This document shows positions 46,504 through 54,554 of a stretch of 64,000 nt of DNA, piece by piece. The stretch spans positions 36,515 to 100,514 of the forward strand of contig SUTS01000008.1 of NCBI GenBank assembly GCA_015152555.1, read 5' to 3'. The DNA is from Cyanobacteria bacterium SIG26 (GTDB taxonomy: Bacteria; Cyanobacteriota; Vampirovibrionia; Gastranaerophilales; Gastranaerophilaceae). Every line of letters begins with the position of its first letter. Within the stretch, counting starts at the first letter, position 1. Both the position numbers and the translations under genes were made by a program. The notes beneath the pieces were generated by a model. It was not told the origin of the DNA. It ran no database searches and worked only from the letters and a program-made list of their open reading frames with translations.

Positions 46504-47610
46504 TTAAAATAATTTTGGTATAAATCTGTATCTAACTTTTTTTACATATTCCTGATATTTTTCATCTTTAATTAAATGTCGTTCTTCTGTTATTGAACGT
46601 AAATAATATATTAGTATCCAAATTAACATTCCGATTACTCCTGAGAGTTTTACGCTTACAGGATAATCTTGAAGAAAAAGTATAGGAAATGCCGATAATA
46701 CAATGTATAGGATTTCCATTAAGTATATCGGGTGTCTGATAATATTATAAGGAAATCCTGTTACAATACCTCTGTTTGTTAAATTTCCGGCTTTCCCAAA
46801 CAGACGAGTTGTTGCAATTAACCCAATAAAATTAACTATAATTATTAAAAAATTTAGCACTGCAAATAGATAATGATTATTGATTGGAATTAATTCATTT
46901 AGTGCCGGCGAGATAAATTTTGTTGTTAGTATTGTTATAGGGTAATAACATATAATACATGATAAAACACCAAGAGGGGTAGTATCTGTTGATTTTATTT
47001 TGTTTTTAAACAAGACAGAATCTGTCAGATAACTGAATGCTAAAATTAGGGTTGTTAGTGTCATTATAAGTTTTATCCAAACATCTCCGGTATCGATTGT
47101 GTATTGTACAAGGCTTTTAAAAATACCGCTACCACCGTTCATATATATAGTAATATTTTCCCAAATAGCTCTGAGAAAATCAAAATTATACCCTAGTGAT
47201 GGGATGTATGAACTGCATAAAAAATGTACACAATTCACTCCAAAAAATGTTTTTATAAATAAGCCCATTAAAGCTTGTTTTTCATCTTCTTTTGGTTCAA
47301 TATTTGCTAAAAAGTCTTGCGTAGTATCTTGTTTTTTAAATTGTCTGGTTATATATTTAAGAATTTTAATATTATTTGAGTCTGATATTGTTCTAGGTTT
47401 TGCAATAAAATATACTATTGGAGCAATAAATATGTAACCAACAAAATATATTATAAAAAAATCCATATAATTGAATGTGCCGTCTTGGATTTGTGAATAG
47501 TAAATAGGGCATAATATAATGAAAATTAATACAGCTCCATATACTAAAAGTGATGCAAAATAGTGCTTTAAAATATCTCTTTTTGTAATATTTGTTAAAT
47601 TATTTTCCAT
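46504..47610 (-). CDS. Isoprenylcysteine carboxyl methyltransferase-like membrane protein, 368 aa
   Basis: Multi-pass membrane protein with about eight helices. The C-terminal block is the ICMT/PEMT-type methyltransferase signature: 'GFPYNIIRHPIYLMEILYI' and ITEERHLIKDEKYQEYVKKV (the RHP and E-x-x-L...F/Y...Y...V motifs that bind S-adenosylmethionine). The N-terminal 200 residues are unrelated helices. The bacterial substrate is unknown. It lies 22 bases after prfB on the same strand, so the two may be co-transcribed. Confidence 0.8.
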   Translation of the reverse strand: MENNLTNITKRDILKHYFASLLVYGAVLIFIILCPIYYSQIQDGTFNYMDFFIIYFVGYIFIAPIVYFIAKPRTISDSNNIKILKYITRQFKKQDTTQDFLANIEPKEDEKQALMGLFIKTFFGVNCVHFLCSSYIPSLGYNFDFLRAIWENITIYMNGGSGIFKSLVQYTIDTGDVWIKLIMTLTTLILAFSYLTDSVLFKNKIKSTDTTPLGVLSCIICYYPITILTTKFISPALNELIPINNHYLFAVLNFLIIIVNFIGLIATTRLFGKAGNLTNRGIVTGFPYNIIRHPIYLMEILYIVLSAFPILFLQDYPVSVKLSGVIGMLIWILIYYLRSITEERHLIKDEKYQEYVKKVRYRFIPKLF

Positions 47611-47632
47611 TGCTACTCTCCCGTAATTTTAT

Positions 47633-48725
47633 TTATACTTCATAATTTTGTCTTAAATAACTTTCGATAAAACCATCCAAATTCCCGTCCATAACAGAAT
47701 CAATATTGCCAACTTCAAAACCTGTTCTATGGTCTTTCACCATTTTGTATGGGTGGAATACGTAGGACCTAATTTGAGATCCAAAATTTATATCAACATT
47801 TTGTCCTTTTAATTTTGCCATTTTTTCTTCATATTCAGCTTGTTTTATTGCCAATAACTTTGAAACCAAGATTTGCATTGCATATTCTTTGTTTTGAAGC
47901 TGAGAACGTTCTTGTTGACATTTTACAACTATTCCTGATGGTTTGTGTAGTATTCTGACTGCGGTTTCTACCTTATTGACGTTTTGACCGCCTGCCCCGC
48001 CTGAGCGCATTGTTGTAACCTCTAAGTCGTCAGGAGGGATTGTTATTGTTTTTTCAAAATCTTCTATAATTGGAGATACTTCTAATGAAGCAAAGCTTGT
48101 TTGGCGTTTACCATTCGCATTAAATGGGGATATTCTAACAAGACGATGAACTCCTTTTTCTGCTTTTGAATAACCAAATGCATATTTCCCGTTTATTTTT
48201 ATTGTCGCAGATTTGATGCCGGCTTCTTCTCCGTCGAGTTTATCCAGAAGCTCAAAAGACCAACCTTTTGATTCAACCCAACGCATATACATTCTCAAAA
48301 TCATGCTCGCCCAATCTTGGGCATCTGTACCTCCAGCTCCTGCATTGATTGTTAAAATTGCATCAGCCTCATCATATTCGCCTGATAACAACTGTTGTAA
48401 TTCAAATTTTTCTAATTCTGTTCCCAGAATTTTTATTTGATTTAAACTATCTGCAACTAAATCGTTATCGCACAATTCTAATGCTGTATAGCCATCTTCG
48501 ATTGTACTATTCCAATTTGTTAATTTACCTAGGATTTCTTTTTTATCTTTGATTTCTTGTCCAAGTTTTGACACTTTGTTTTTATCAGACCATATTTCAG
48601 GAACTTGCATTTGGATTTCTAAATCGTTCAATTCCTGTTGTAATTTTTCAGGGTCAAAGACACTCCTTTAGAGTTTTTAGTCTTTGAACAATTGTTGTAA
48701 GTTCTTGTTTTAATTCTGTTATCAT
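47633..48725 (-). CDS. prfB: Peptide chain release factor 2, programmed +1 frameshift
   Basis: Full product about 363 aa, reading UAA/UGA stops. The zero frame starts at ATG 48725 and meets TGA (48654-48656) after 23 codons; translation must shift +1 on CTT-TGA-C to join the long frame ([11 protein letters not shown]...). The long frame shows SPF (the RF2 anticodon-like tripeptide, in RISPFNANG) and the GGQ motif ([13 protein letters not shown]). A standard gene call would begin only at 48631 and miss the first 31 residues. The length is normal for RF2. Confidence 0.95.
48654..48668 (-). promoter_or_regulatory. RF2 programmed frameshift site
   Basis: AAGGAGTGTCTTTGA on the minus strand: an internal Shine-Dalgarno (AGGAG) set three bases before CTT-TGA-C. 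This is the classical autoregulatory layout; low RF2 lets the ribosome slip +1 from CUU to UUU. Confidence 0.95.
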
Positions 48726-48802
48726 ACTTTAATTGTATAATAAAAAACTTTGCTTGCAATTACGTTGTATATTGTTATAATAAAACAAAGAGAGTTTTAT
48801 AG

Positions 48803-49582
48803 ATGGAAGTTTTAAATTATCTCAAACAAATATACTCCGGGAAAAAAGCAATAGAAAATCATATTTCATTATTTTCTATTGTTGGAATTTTTGTTATTTC
48901 TTTTCTTAAATATACCGCTTCATTTGGTGGTATGTTGGTTTATGATGACTTTTTTATTGCTGTGCCGTCAACAAATAAAGTGCTCGGGGTTTGTTTGTTT
49001 ATTTGTATTATGTCGTTGTTTTATTTAATTGGGTATAGTTTTAAGTTCATAAATCAGGTATTTTTTAGTAAAGAAACTTTGCTTCCTGATTTTACATTAG
49101 CACCTTTTTATATGTTTGTGCGATATATCCCAATTATTTTTTATTGGAGTATGCAATATTTTCTTATTTGTTTATTAGGATGGTATATTTTGCTATTTGT
49201 AAAACAAATCTCTATGGGTTATATTTTTGCAGCTATTATGTTATGTATAATCCCGTTTTATTATATGATAGTGGTCGCTTTTTCAAAAAGAATAAAATAT
49301 GAGAGTAAATATTTTTCGCATTTAAATATTTTAAAATTATTAAATTTAACTTTTGGAAAAGTCGTTTTATTAATTCTACAAATTGGGATTATGACAACTA
49401 TACCAAGTATTATTTTAAATAAAGTGTTAGCGTTAGACTTTCCTGAAAAATATCTACAACTAGCAACAACCATAAAATTAGGTACGTTTTGTTTAAGCTC
49501 CTATATTGGTTTAATCTTATTTTACGTATTTACAATGGGAGTTGTTAACCTTATAAAATCTAAAACCGCTGATATGGTATAA
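48803..49582 (+). CDS. Multi-pass membrane protein of unknown family, 259 aa
   Basis: Five or six predicted helices (for example 'HISLFSIVGIFVISFLKY', 'LGVCLFICIMSLFYLIGYSF' and 'SMGYIFAAIMLCIIPFYYMI'). The layout resembles the DUF4013/YIP-like membrane family but no motif is decisive. AAAGAGAG precedes the ATG, and TATAAT with a TTGCTT box upstream form a plausible promoter. It is convergent with the nucleotidase and ends two bases from it. Confidence 0.65.
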   Translation: MEVLNYLKQIYSGKKAIENHISLFSIVGIFVISFLKYTASFGGMLVYDDFFIAVPSTNKVLGVCLFICIMSLFYLIGYSFKFINQVFFSKETLLPDFTLAPFYMFVRYIPIIFYWSMQYFLICLLGWYILLFVKQISMGYIFAAIMLCIIPFYYMIVVAFSKRIKYESKYFSHLNILKLLNLTFGKVVLLILQIGIMTTIPSIILNKVLALDFPEKYLQLATTIKLGTFCLSSYIGLILFYVFTMGVVNLIKSKTADMV

Positions 49583-49583
49583 T

Positions 49584-51071
49584 TTAGTTATCAACAATAA
49601 CTATACGATTGTCATCTTTTATTTCGATTGGAGTGCTATTTTGTTTTAGTACGTTTATAATACATTGTGTAGCATCAAAATCATATTTTTGAAGAACTTG
49701 ATTTGGTTTATTAAGGTCTTTAAATCCATCATTTCCTTGTGCGCAGTAATCATTTAACACAGTTTCATAAAATTTATCTTCACGCGGTTTGTTTATATTG
49801 ATTTGTTCTGCCTTGCCGTTCTTATCAATAAAATACATTGATTTGATTTGACCGTTTTTATTAACGGTATAATTAAGTCCGGAAGTATAAAATATCCCTG
49901 GTTTGTTTGCGGTGTTGGTAAATGATTTAGCCGAAAGTTTTATTGCATCAACAAGCTCTTTTTCTGAATATTTAACTCTATATAATTTGTTTTTAAACGG
50001 CAGTATATTGGCTAGAATTCGAGTATCAATTTTCCCTGTTTCAAAAAAACCTCTGATATTTGGAGATGGAAGTATTGCAACATCACAATCCAAATCTTTT
50101 CTAATGCAATCTGTTATAAAATAAGCATGCGGGTTCGGTTCAATTAAGTCGTTTTTTAGTGCCGGTGCGGTTTCTTTTACGTATCCGTAGGTTTCTTTTG
50201 CTCCAAATATTTTGTCAAAAATATATTTAACAGGTTGATATCGTTTGAAGTCTCTAGTGTAACCGATATTGTTTTGAACTTTTTTAATAACTCCCTTTTG
50301 ATCAAATTCCAAGTTTAAAATCCCGAAATTTTTACCATCTCTGCCGGCTTGAGTTATTATTACCGGTTCTCCGGTTGTTGAGTAGAATAAATTTTTACCT
50401 TCTTTAACGTCGACTAATAAATCATGAGAATGTCCACCTAATATTACATCTATTCCTTGAGTTTGGTTAGCAATGACTTTATCCATAGTGTAGCCAAGGT
50501 GCGAAAGTAAAAATATTTTATTAATACCTTTTTGTTGAAGTTTATTGACTTCATCTTGGATATTTTTTATAGTTTCTTGTATTTTGCTGATTTTTATATC
50601 TTGTTGGATAATACCTTCTTTAGAACGCTTATACAAATCAATTGGGGAAGTCCCGATTATCCCGTATTTGTTCCCGTTACGTTCTTCTATAATGGAGCTT
50701 TGTACGACTTTTTTTAGTGGGTTATGGTCCTTTATCTGAATATTACAAGCTAATAGATTATAGTCAATTTGGGGAATTAATGTACCGATTTTGTCTTGCA
50801 TGTCATATTCGTGATTACCTAAAGCGGAAGCTGTAATTCCAAGAACCTTTTGAAATTTTATTGCAAGTTCATTAGTTTTAAAATCTTCACCAATCATAAT
50901 ATCGCCAGAGGATAGCTTAAACGTATCAACATTTTTTTTGTCTTTGTACTTTAGGTCAAATTCATTGGATGCAGTAATTGCACGTTCCATATTTAACGAT
51001 TTGCCGTGAAAGTCATTTATGTAAAAAATGCTGGTTCTAACGTTATCTGTTTGATAGATTGGATTTATCAT
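49584..51071 (-). CDS. 5'-nucleotidase/2',3'-cyclic phosphodiesterase family metallophosphatase
   Basis: 495-aa UshA-like enzyme. The N-terminal calcineurin-type domain has YINDFHGK, SGDIMIGED, LGNHEYDM and GGHSHD motifs that bind the two metals; the C-terminal nucleotidase domain carries 'ILPFKNKLYRVKYSEKEL' and GNDGF. UshA and relatives are normally exported, but no signal peptide is seen here; the frame begins close to the first beta strand, so the protein appears cytoplasmic or is exported by another route. No clear Shine-Dalgarno. Confidence 0.88.
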   Translation of the reverse strand: MINPIYQTDNVRTSIFYINDFHGKSLNMERAITASNEFDLKYKDKKNVDTFKLSSGDIMIGEDFKTNELAIKFQKVLGITASALGNHEYDMQDKIGTLIPQIDYNLLACNIQIKDHNPLKKVVQSSIIEERNGNKYGIIGTSPIDLYKRSKEGIIQQDIKISKIQETIKNIQDEVNKLQQKGINKIFLLSHLGYTMDKVIANQTQGIDVILGGHSHDLLVDVKEGKNLFYSTTGEPVIITQAGRDGKNFGILNLEFDQKGVIKKVQNNIGYTRDFKRYQPVKYIFDKIFGAKETYGYVKETAPALKNDLIEPNPHAYFITDCIRKDLDCDVAILPSPNIRGFFETGKIDTRILANILPFKNKLYRVKYSEKELVDAIKLSAKSFTNTANKPGIFYTSGLNYTVNKNGQIKSMYFIDKNGKAEQININKPREDKFYETVLNDYCAQGNDGFKDLNKPNQVLQKYDFDATQCIINVLKQNSTPIEIKDDNRIVIVDN

Positions 51072-51147
51072 CTCTCGTGAGTCCCTTTAGCATGAAACCA
51101 CATCAAGATTTTTTTTGACTATCTGTATATACTTTTTTTTACAAATT

Positions 51148-51378
51148 TTAAAATTTCATAATTTGGACTTTCCAATGTTTCGCCAATTTGTCATAAATTT
51201 CGTTTATTTTATCAATTACTTGAATAAGAACGATTCCGTAATTTAAACATTTATAATCGCCCATATCGTGTAACCCTATTCTTGTTTTAATATAACATCC
51301 GTAATCTGTAAGTATTTGTTGTAATTTAGTAGCCTCTTCGGCTCTATTATCAACAGAAATTCCTATAATTGCGCTCAT
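51148..51378 (-). CDS. TM1266-like iron-only hydrogenase system regulator
   Basis: 76-aa ACT/NikR-C-terminal-like protein: IIGISVDNRAEEATKLQQIL, Y-G-C-Y-I, then RIGLHDMGDYKCLNYGIVLI and a terminal valine-rich strand. The layout matches the small family found near [FeFe]-hydrogenase maturation genes (hydE, hydF, hydG). None of those is in the window. GGAGGTG precedes the ATG. It may bind a small molecule; the function is not established. Confidence 0.75.
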   Translation of the reverse strand: MSAIIGISVDNRAEEATKLQQILTDYGCYIKTRIGLHDMGDYKCLNYGIVLIQVIDKINEIYDKLAKHWKVQIMKF

Positions 51379-51399
51379 ATAAACACCTCCTTACTCCAC

Positions 51400-51945
51400 T
51401 ATTTTGCAATACACCCAAAACTACAATTGTAGACTTGTACATAATATATGTTATTTCTCGAAATATAATAGAAAAGAATGCCAAATAATTAGAGAACCTT
51501 CACGGAGCGAACACTCAATGTTTGCGAAACAATAACAAAGGCAAGTTTTGTTTGAGCGTGAGCGAGTTAACTTGCCACAAGTTGAGCATTACAATTGAGT
51601 AGTGAGCGCAGTTCAGGTTCTGGTTTTGTGGAACTTTTGACATCAAAAGTTCCCCCGTCTGGAAGACCCGTCGGAGACGAAAAGGGAATTTTACAAATAT
51701 ATTTAATTAAGGGGGTTATGCACCCCCTTTGACCCCGCACTCATTTTCTTTCTCTTTGTTGCGAGGCAAAGAGAAAGAAAAGAGAAAAGAAAGAGAAACG
51801 CGCATATTAAATACCGGCACTAAACTCAACCAGAAGCGAACAAACTCGCTTCGCTCAAACATGTTCGCTTTTGAAATTATTTCATTAAGTGCCGGTAATA
51901 ATTTAGTTTTTTGTGTTCATAACATATATTAGGTATTTTGCAATA
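51400..51945. mobile_element. Hairpin-packed non-coding island with terminal repeats
   Basis: Bounded by direct repeats TATTTTGCAATA (51400-51411 and 51934-51945) and, inside, inverted repeats TAATATATGTTAT (51442-51454) and its complement (51919-51931). Between them lie palindromes: CTACAATTGTAG (51421-51432); GGCAAGTT/AACTTGCC (51540-51576); an 11-bp hairpin at 51630-51653; an 8-bp hairpin at 51709-51729; a 15-bp hairpin at 51744-51781; TACCGGCACT/AGTGCCGGTA (51812-51897), enclosing AAGCGAACA/TGTTCGCTT. No coding frame has translation signals. Most likely a non-autonomous mobile element or a structured RNA. Confidence 0.6.
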
Positions 51946-51950
51946 AAAAA

Positions 51951-51972
51951 GACCCTAGAACTAGGGCCGTTT
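51951..51972 (-). terminator. Intrinsic terminator
   Basis: On the minus strand CCCTAGTTCTAGGG is followed by TCTTTTTT, downstream of the gene ending at 51999. Confidence 0.85.
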
Positions 51973-51998
51973 TTATTCGGAATTTGTGATAATCTAAC

Positions 51999-52316
51999 CT
52001 ACTCAATATCAAGATTATCGGTGGCTTGAAGCTGTTTTTTCTTGATGTTGTGCATTACTGCATCTACTAACAACTCGTAGGACTTCATACTTTCAATATT
52101 AGGAAATTCCTCTTTGAGTTGGGCTCTGACCATTGCTTCCAGCTCGTATTCGTCAGAAAGTGATTTTAGATTTTCCACACCACTTATACTTTCTAAATAA
52201 TCTGTGGTGCTTTTGTCTAATTTATTCTTATTAGAAAATGCTAACCAACGTAATCTTGGGCTTACACTTTCCTTTAACTGTTTAACTAATTTTAAATTTT
52301 TAATTCGGTTGAACAT
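51999..52316 (-). CDS. Hypothetical protein, 105 aa
   Basis: Small, charged, mostly helical soluble protein with no recognised domain and no signal peptide. It starts MFNRIKNLKLVKQLKE. The start has a weak AAGG-type Shine-Dalgarno upstream and a strong terminator downstream. It stands alone between the hairpin island and glyS. Function unknown. Confidence 0.6.
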   Translation of the reverse strand: MFNRIKNLKLVKQLKESVSPRLRWLAFSNKNKLDKSTTDYLESISGVENLKSLSDEYELEAMVRAQLKEEFPNIESMKSYELLVDAVMHNIKKKQLQATDNLDIE

Positions 52317-52439
52317 GTCTTTCTACCTTTTTTCCTTCTTGGTAATATTTTAAAGTATCCTGAAAAAAATAATTGACTTTTTTACATTTAAACTTAACAA
52401 AATTTTACAAAATTCAAGTATAAAAACCTGAAACTCTGT

Positions 52440-54428
52440 CTATACTTTGCTAAAGTCGGTTAAGTGCTCATATTTATTCTTTAATAAAGTGAGTAAAGCA
52501 AATCTGTTTTTCTTAACATTTTCGTCCTTATCCATAACAAGTACATCTTCGAAAAATTTTGTAACTGTTGGATTAAGAGCTTCTAAACTCGCTAAATATT
52601 TTTTATAATCGTTTGTTTCTGTAATTGCAATTACTTCTTTGTACAATATTTTCTCGATTTCTTCTTTAAAATAAGTTTCAGAAACATTTGAATTCGCTTC
52701 ATCTTTCAGGATTCTGATTACACGGTTAGCGTTTTCTATAAGAGTTTGAGAATTCATTGTTTGAACTGTTTTTACTCTTTCTACATAATCTGCAACATCT
52801 TTTAAAGGATTTTTTGCAGAACACGCTTCAAGAGCGTTTTTCTTATATTTTTCAGATAAGAATATAATCATTCTTTGAACGAAAAAGTCATTAACTTCAT
52901 CCGCACAATCTCTTTTGACCGGAAGTAGTTTTAGAGCTTCTTTGATATATTTATCAATATCAATTTTTAAATTAGCATCAAGGATTGTTTTAATAACACC
53001 CAGAGCAGCACGACGAACCCCAAGAGGGTCAGATGAGCCTGTTGGTTTTTTACCTGCTGCAAAAACTGCACATACTGTGTCAATTTTATCCGCTATACCT
53101 ACAATTTGACCTTCTATACCTTTTGCTGTTTCACTTTCTGCGTTAAGTGGGAAATAATGTTCTTTAATACCTTGAACAACTTTTTCATTTTCACCGGAAA
53201 CACGTGCGTAATCTGCGCCGATAAAACCTTGTAATTCGGTAAACTCAAATACCAAATTTGTTGTTAAATCAGCTTTGCAAAGATTAGCGGTTCTTTCGAC
53301 ATCTTTTGAATCTATTCCTAAATCTTTCGCTATTGCATTGGATAAAGTCATTAATCGTTGAGTTTTGTCATACATTGATCCCATTCCTTTTTGGAATGTA
53401 ACACCTTTTAATGATTCAACAAAATTAATAAGCGGCTTTTTAGTATCTTCGTTAAAGAAGAATACAGCATCATCGAGTCTGGCTTTGATTACTCGAAGGT
53501 TTCCGGCTTTGATATTTTCAAATTCTGAACCAAGGTAGTTAGTCATTGTAATAAATTTATTAGTTAATTTAGAATTTTTGTATAAAGCAAAATATCTTTG
53601 GTGGGAAGCCATAACCGTAACTGTAACTTCTTCCGGGATATCCAAATATCTAGGGTCGAATTCGCATAATGCCGGCACCGGATATTCGGTAATAAAGGTT
53701 ACTTCTTCTAATAAATCATCGGTGTAATATGGTTCGGCATCAATTTCAGCCGCAGTTTCTTTTGCTCGTTTTACAATAAGTTCTTTTCTTTCATTTTGGT
53801 CAACAATTACGTGAGCCTTTCTAAGAGCTTCAACGTAATTATTAGGGTTAGAAATTTCCACATTTTGTTCAGAAAATCTGTGACCTCTTGAATATATTGA
53901 AGATTCTTTATCTATAATTTTTATTTTAACTTCTTGATTATCTAAAATTGAAACAATCCATTTGATTGGACGTGAAAATTTTTCATCATTATACCCCCAA
54001 CGCATAAAGTGAGCACCTTGGAGTTTCATAAATATTGATGGCACATTTTCTTTTAAAAGTTCTGCAATAGACATACCTTTGATAATGATTTTTGCGTGAA
54101 CATAGTTATCTTCGATGTATAAATCGTCTTTAGTAAGGTTGTTTTTGCGCGCAAAACCTTCGCCTGCTTTTGTTAAGTTACCATTATCATCAAAAGCTAC
54201 ATTTTTAATAGGTCCTTTGATAATTTTTTCTTCGTCAGCAGTTTTATCATCTAACCCGTCAATAATAACAGCCAAACGGCGTGGGGTTGCGTAAACTTTA
54301 ATATCTGTAAATTTAACTTTATTATCATTTAAAAAACTTGTAAATCCGCTATTTAATTGTTCAATTGCCTGCGGGATAAATTTATATGGTAATTCTTCTG
54401 TTCCTACTTCTAATAAATAAATACTCAT
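52440..54428 (-). CDS. glyS: Glycyl-tRNA synthetase beta subunit
   Basis: 662-aa beta subunit of the bacterial alpha2-beta2 enzyme. It begins with the family's LLEVGTEELPYKFIP; then 'RRLAVIIDGL', 'KGPIKNVAFDDNGN', the 'GAHFMRWGYNDEKFSRPIKW' block, and the HD-like 'GIADKIDTVCAVFAAGKKPT' with 'GSSDPLGVRRAALGV'. The C-terminal part is shorter than the 689-aa E. coli protein. AAAGGAT lies before the ATG. glyQ (alpha subunit) is not in the window. Confidence 0.96.
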   Translation of the reverse strand: MSIYLLEVGTEELPYKFIPQAIEQLNSGFTSFLNDNKVKFTDIKVYATPRRLAVIIDGLDDKTADEEKIIKGPIKNVAFDDNGNLTKAGEGFARKNNLTKDDLYIEDNYVHAKIIIKGMSIAELLKENVPSIFMKLQGAHFMRWGYNDEKFSRPIKWIVSILDNQEVKIKIIDKESSIYSRGHRFSEQNVEISNPNNYVEALRKAHVIVDQNERKELIVKRAKETAAEIDAEPYYTDDLLEEVTFITEYPVPALCEFDPRYLDIPEEVTVTVMASHQRYFALYKNSKLTNKFITMTNYLGSEFENIKAGNLRVIKARLDDAVFFFNEDTKKPLINFVESLKGVTFQKGMGSMYDKTQRLMTLSNAIAKDLGIDSKDVERTANLCKADLTTNLVFEFTELQGFIGADYARVSGENEKVVQGIKEHYFPLNAESETAKGIEGQIVGIADKIDTVCAVFAAGKKPTGSSDPLGVRRAALGVIKTILDANLKIDIDKYIKEALKLLPVKRDCADEVNDFFVQRMIIFLSEKYKKNALEACSAKNPLKDVADYVERVKTVQTMNSQTLIENANRVIRILKDEANSNVSETYFKEEIEKILYKEVIAITETNDYKKYLASLEALNPTVTKFFEDVLVMDKDENVKKNRFALLTLLKNKYEHLTDFSKV

Positions 54429-54554
54429 CTTATATCCTTTTATTCTATAATTTCCTGTTAATATTATAGTAAAAGCAAAATTCAGTGTAAAGCATTTTGG
54501 AATAAATATTTAAGAAAATATATTTTAGTAGCAAAATTTATTTTTACGTGTTTT

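Noticed and set aside
51729..51932. 67-aa open frame in the hairpin island
   Set aside because: Built from palindromic sequence, with no start signals.
51400..51945. Integron attC array or retron RNA
   Set aside because: No core-site GTTRRRY/RYYYAAC pairing at the hairpin ends, and no integrase or reverse transcriptase in the window.
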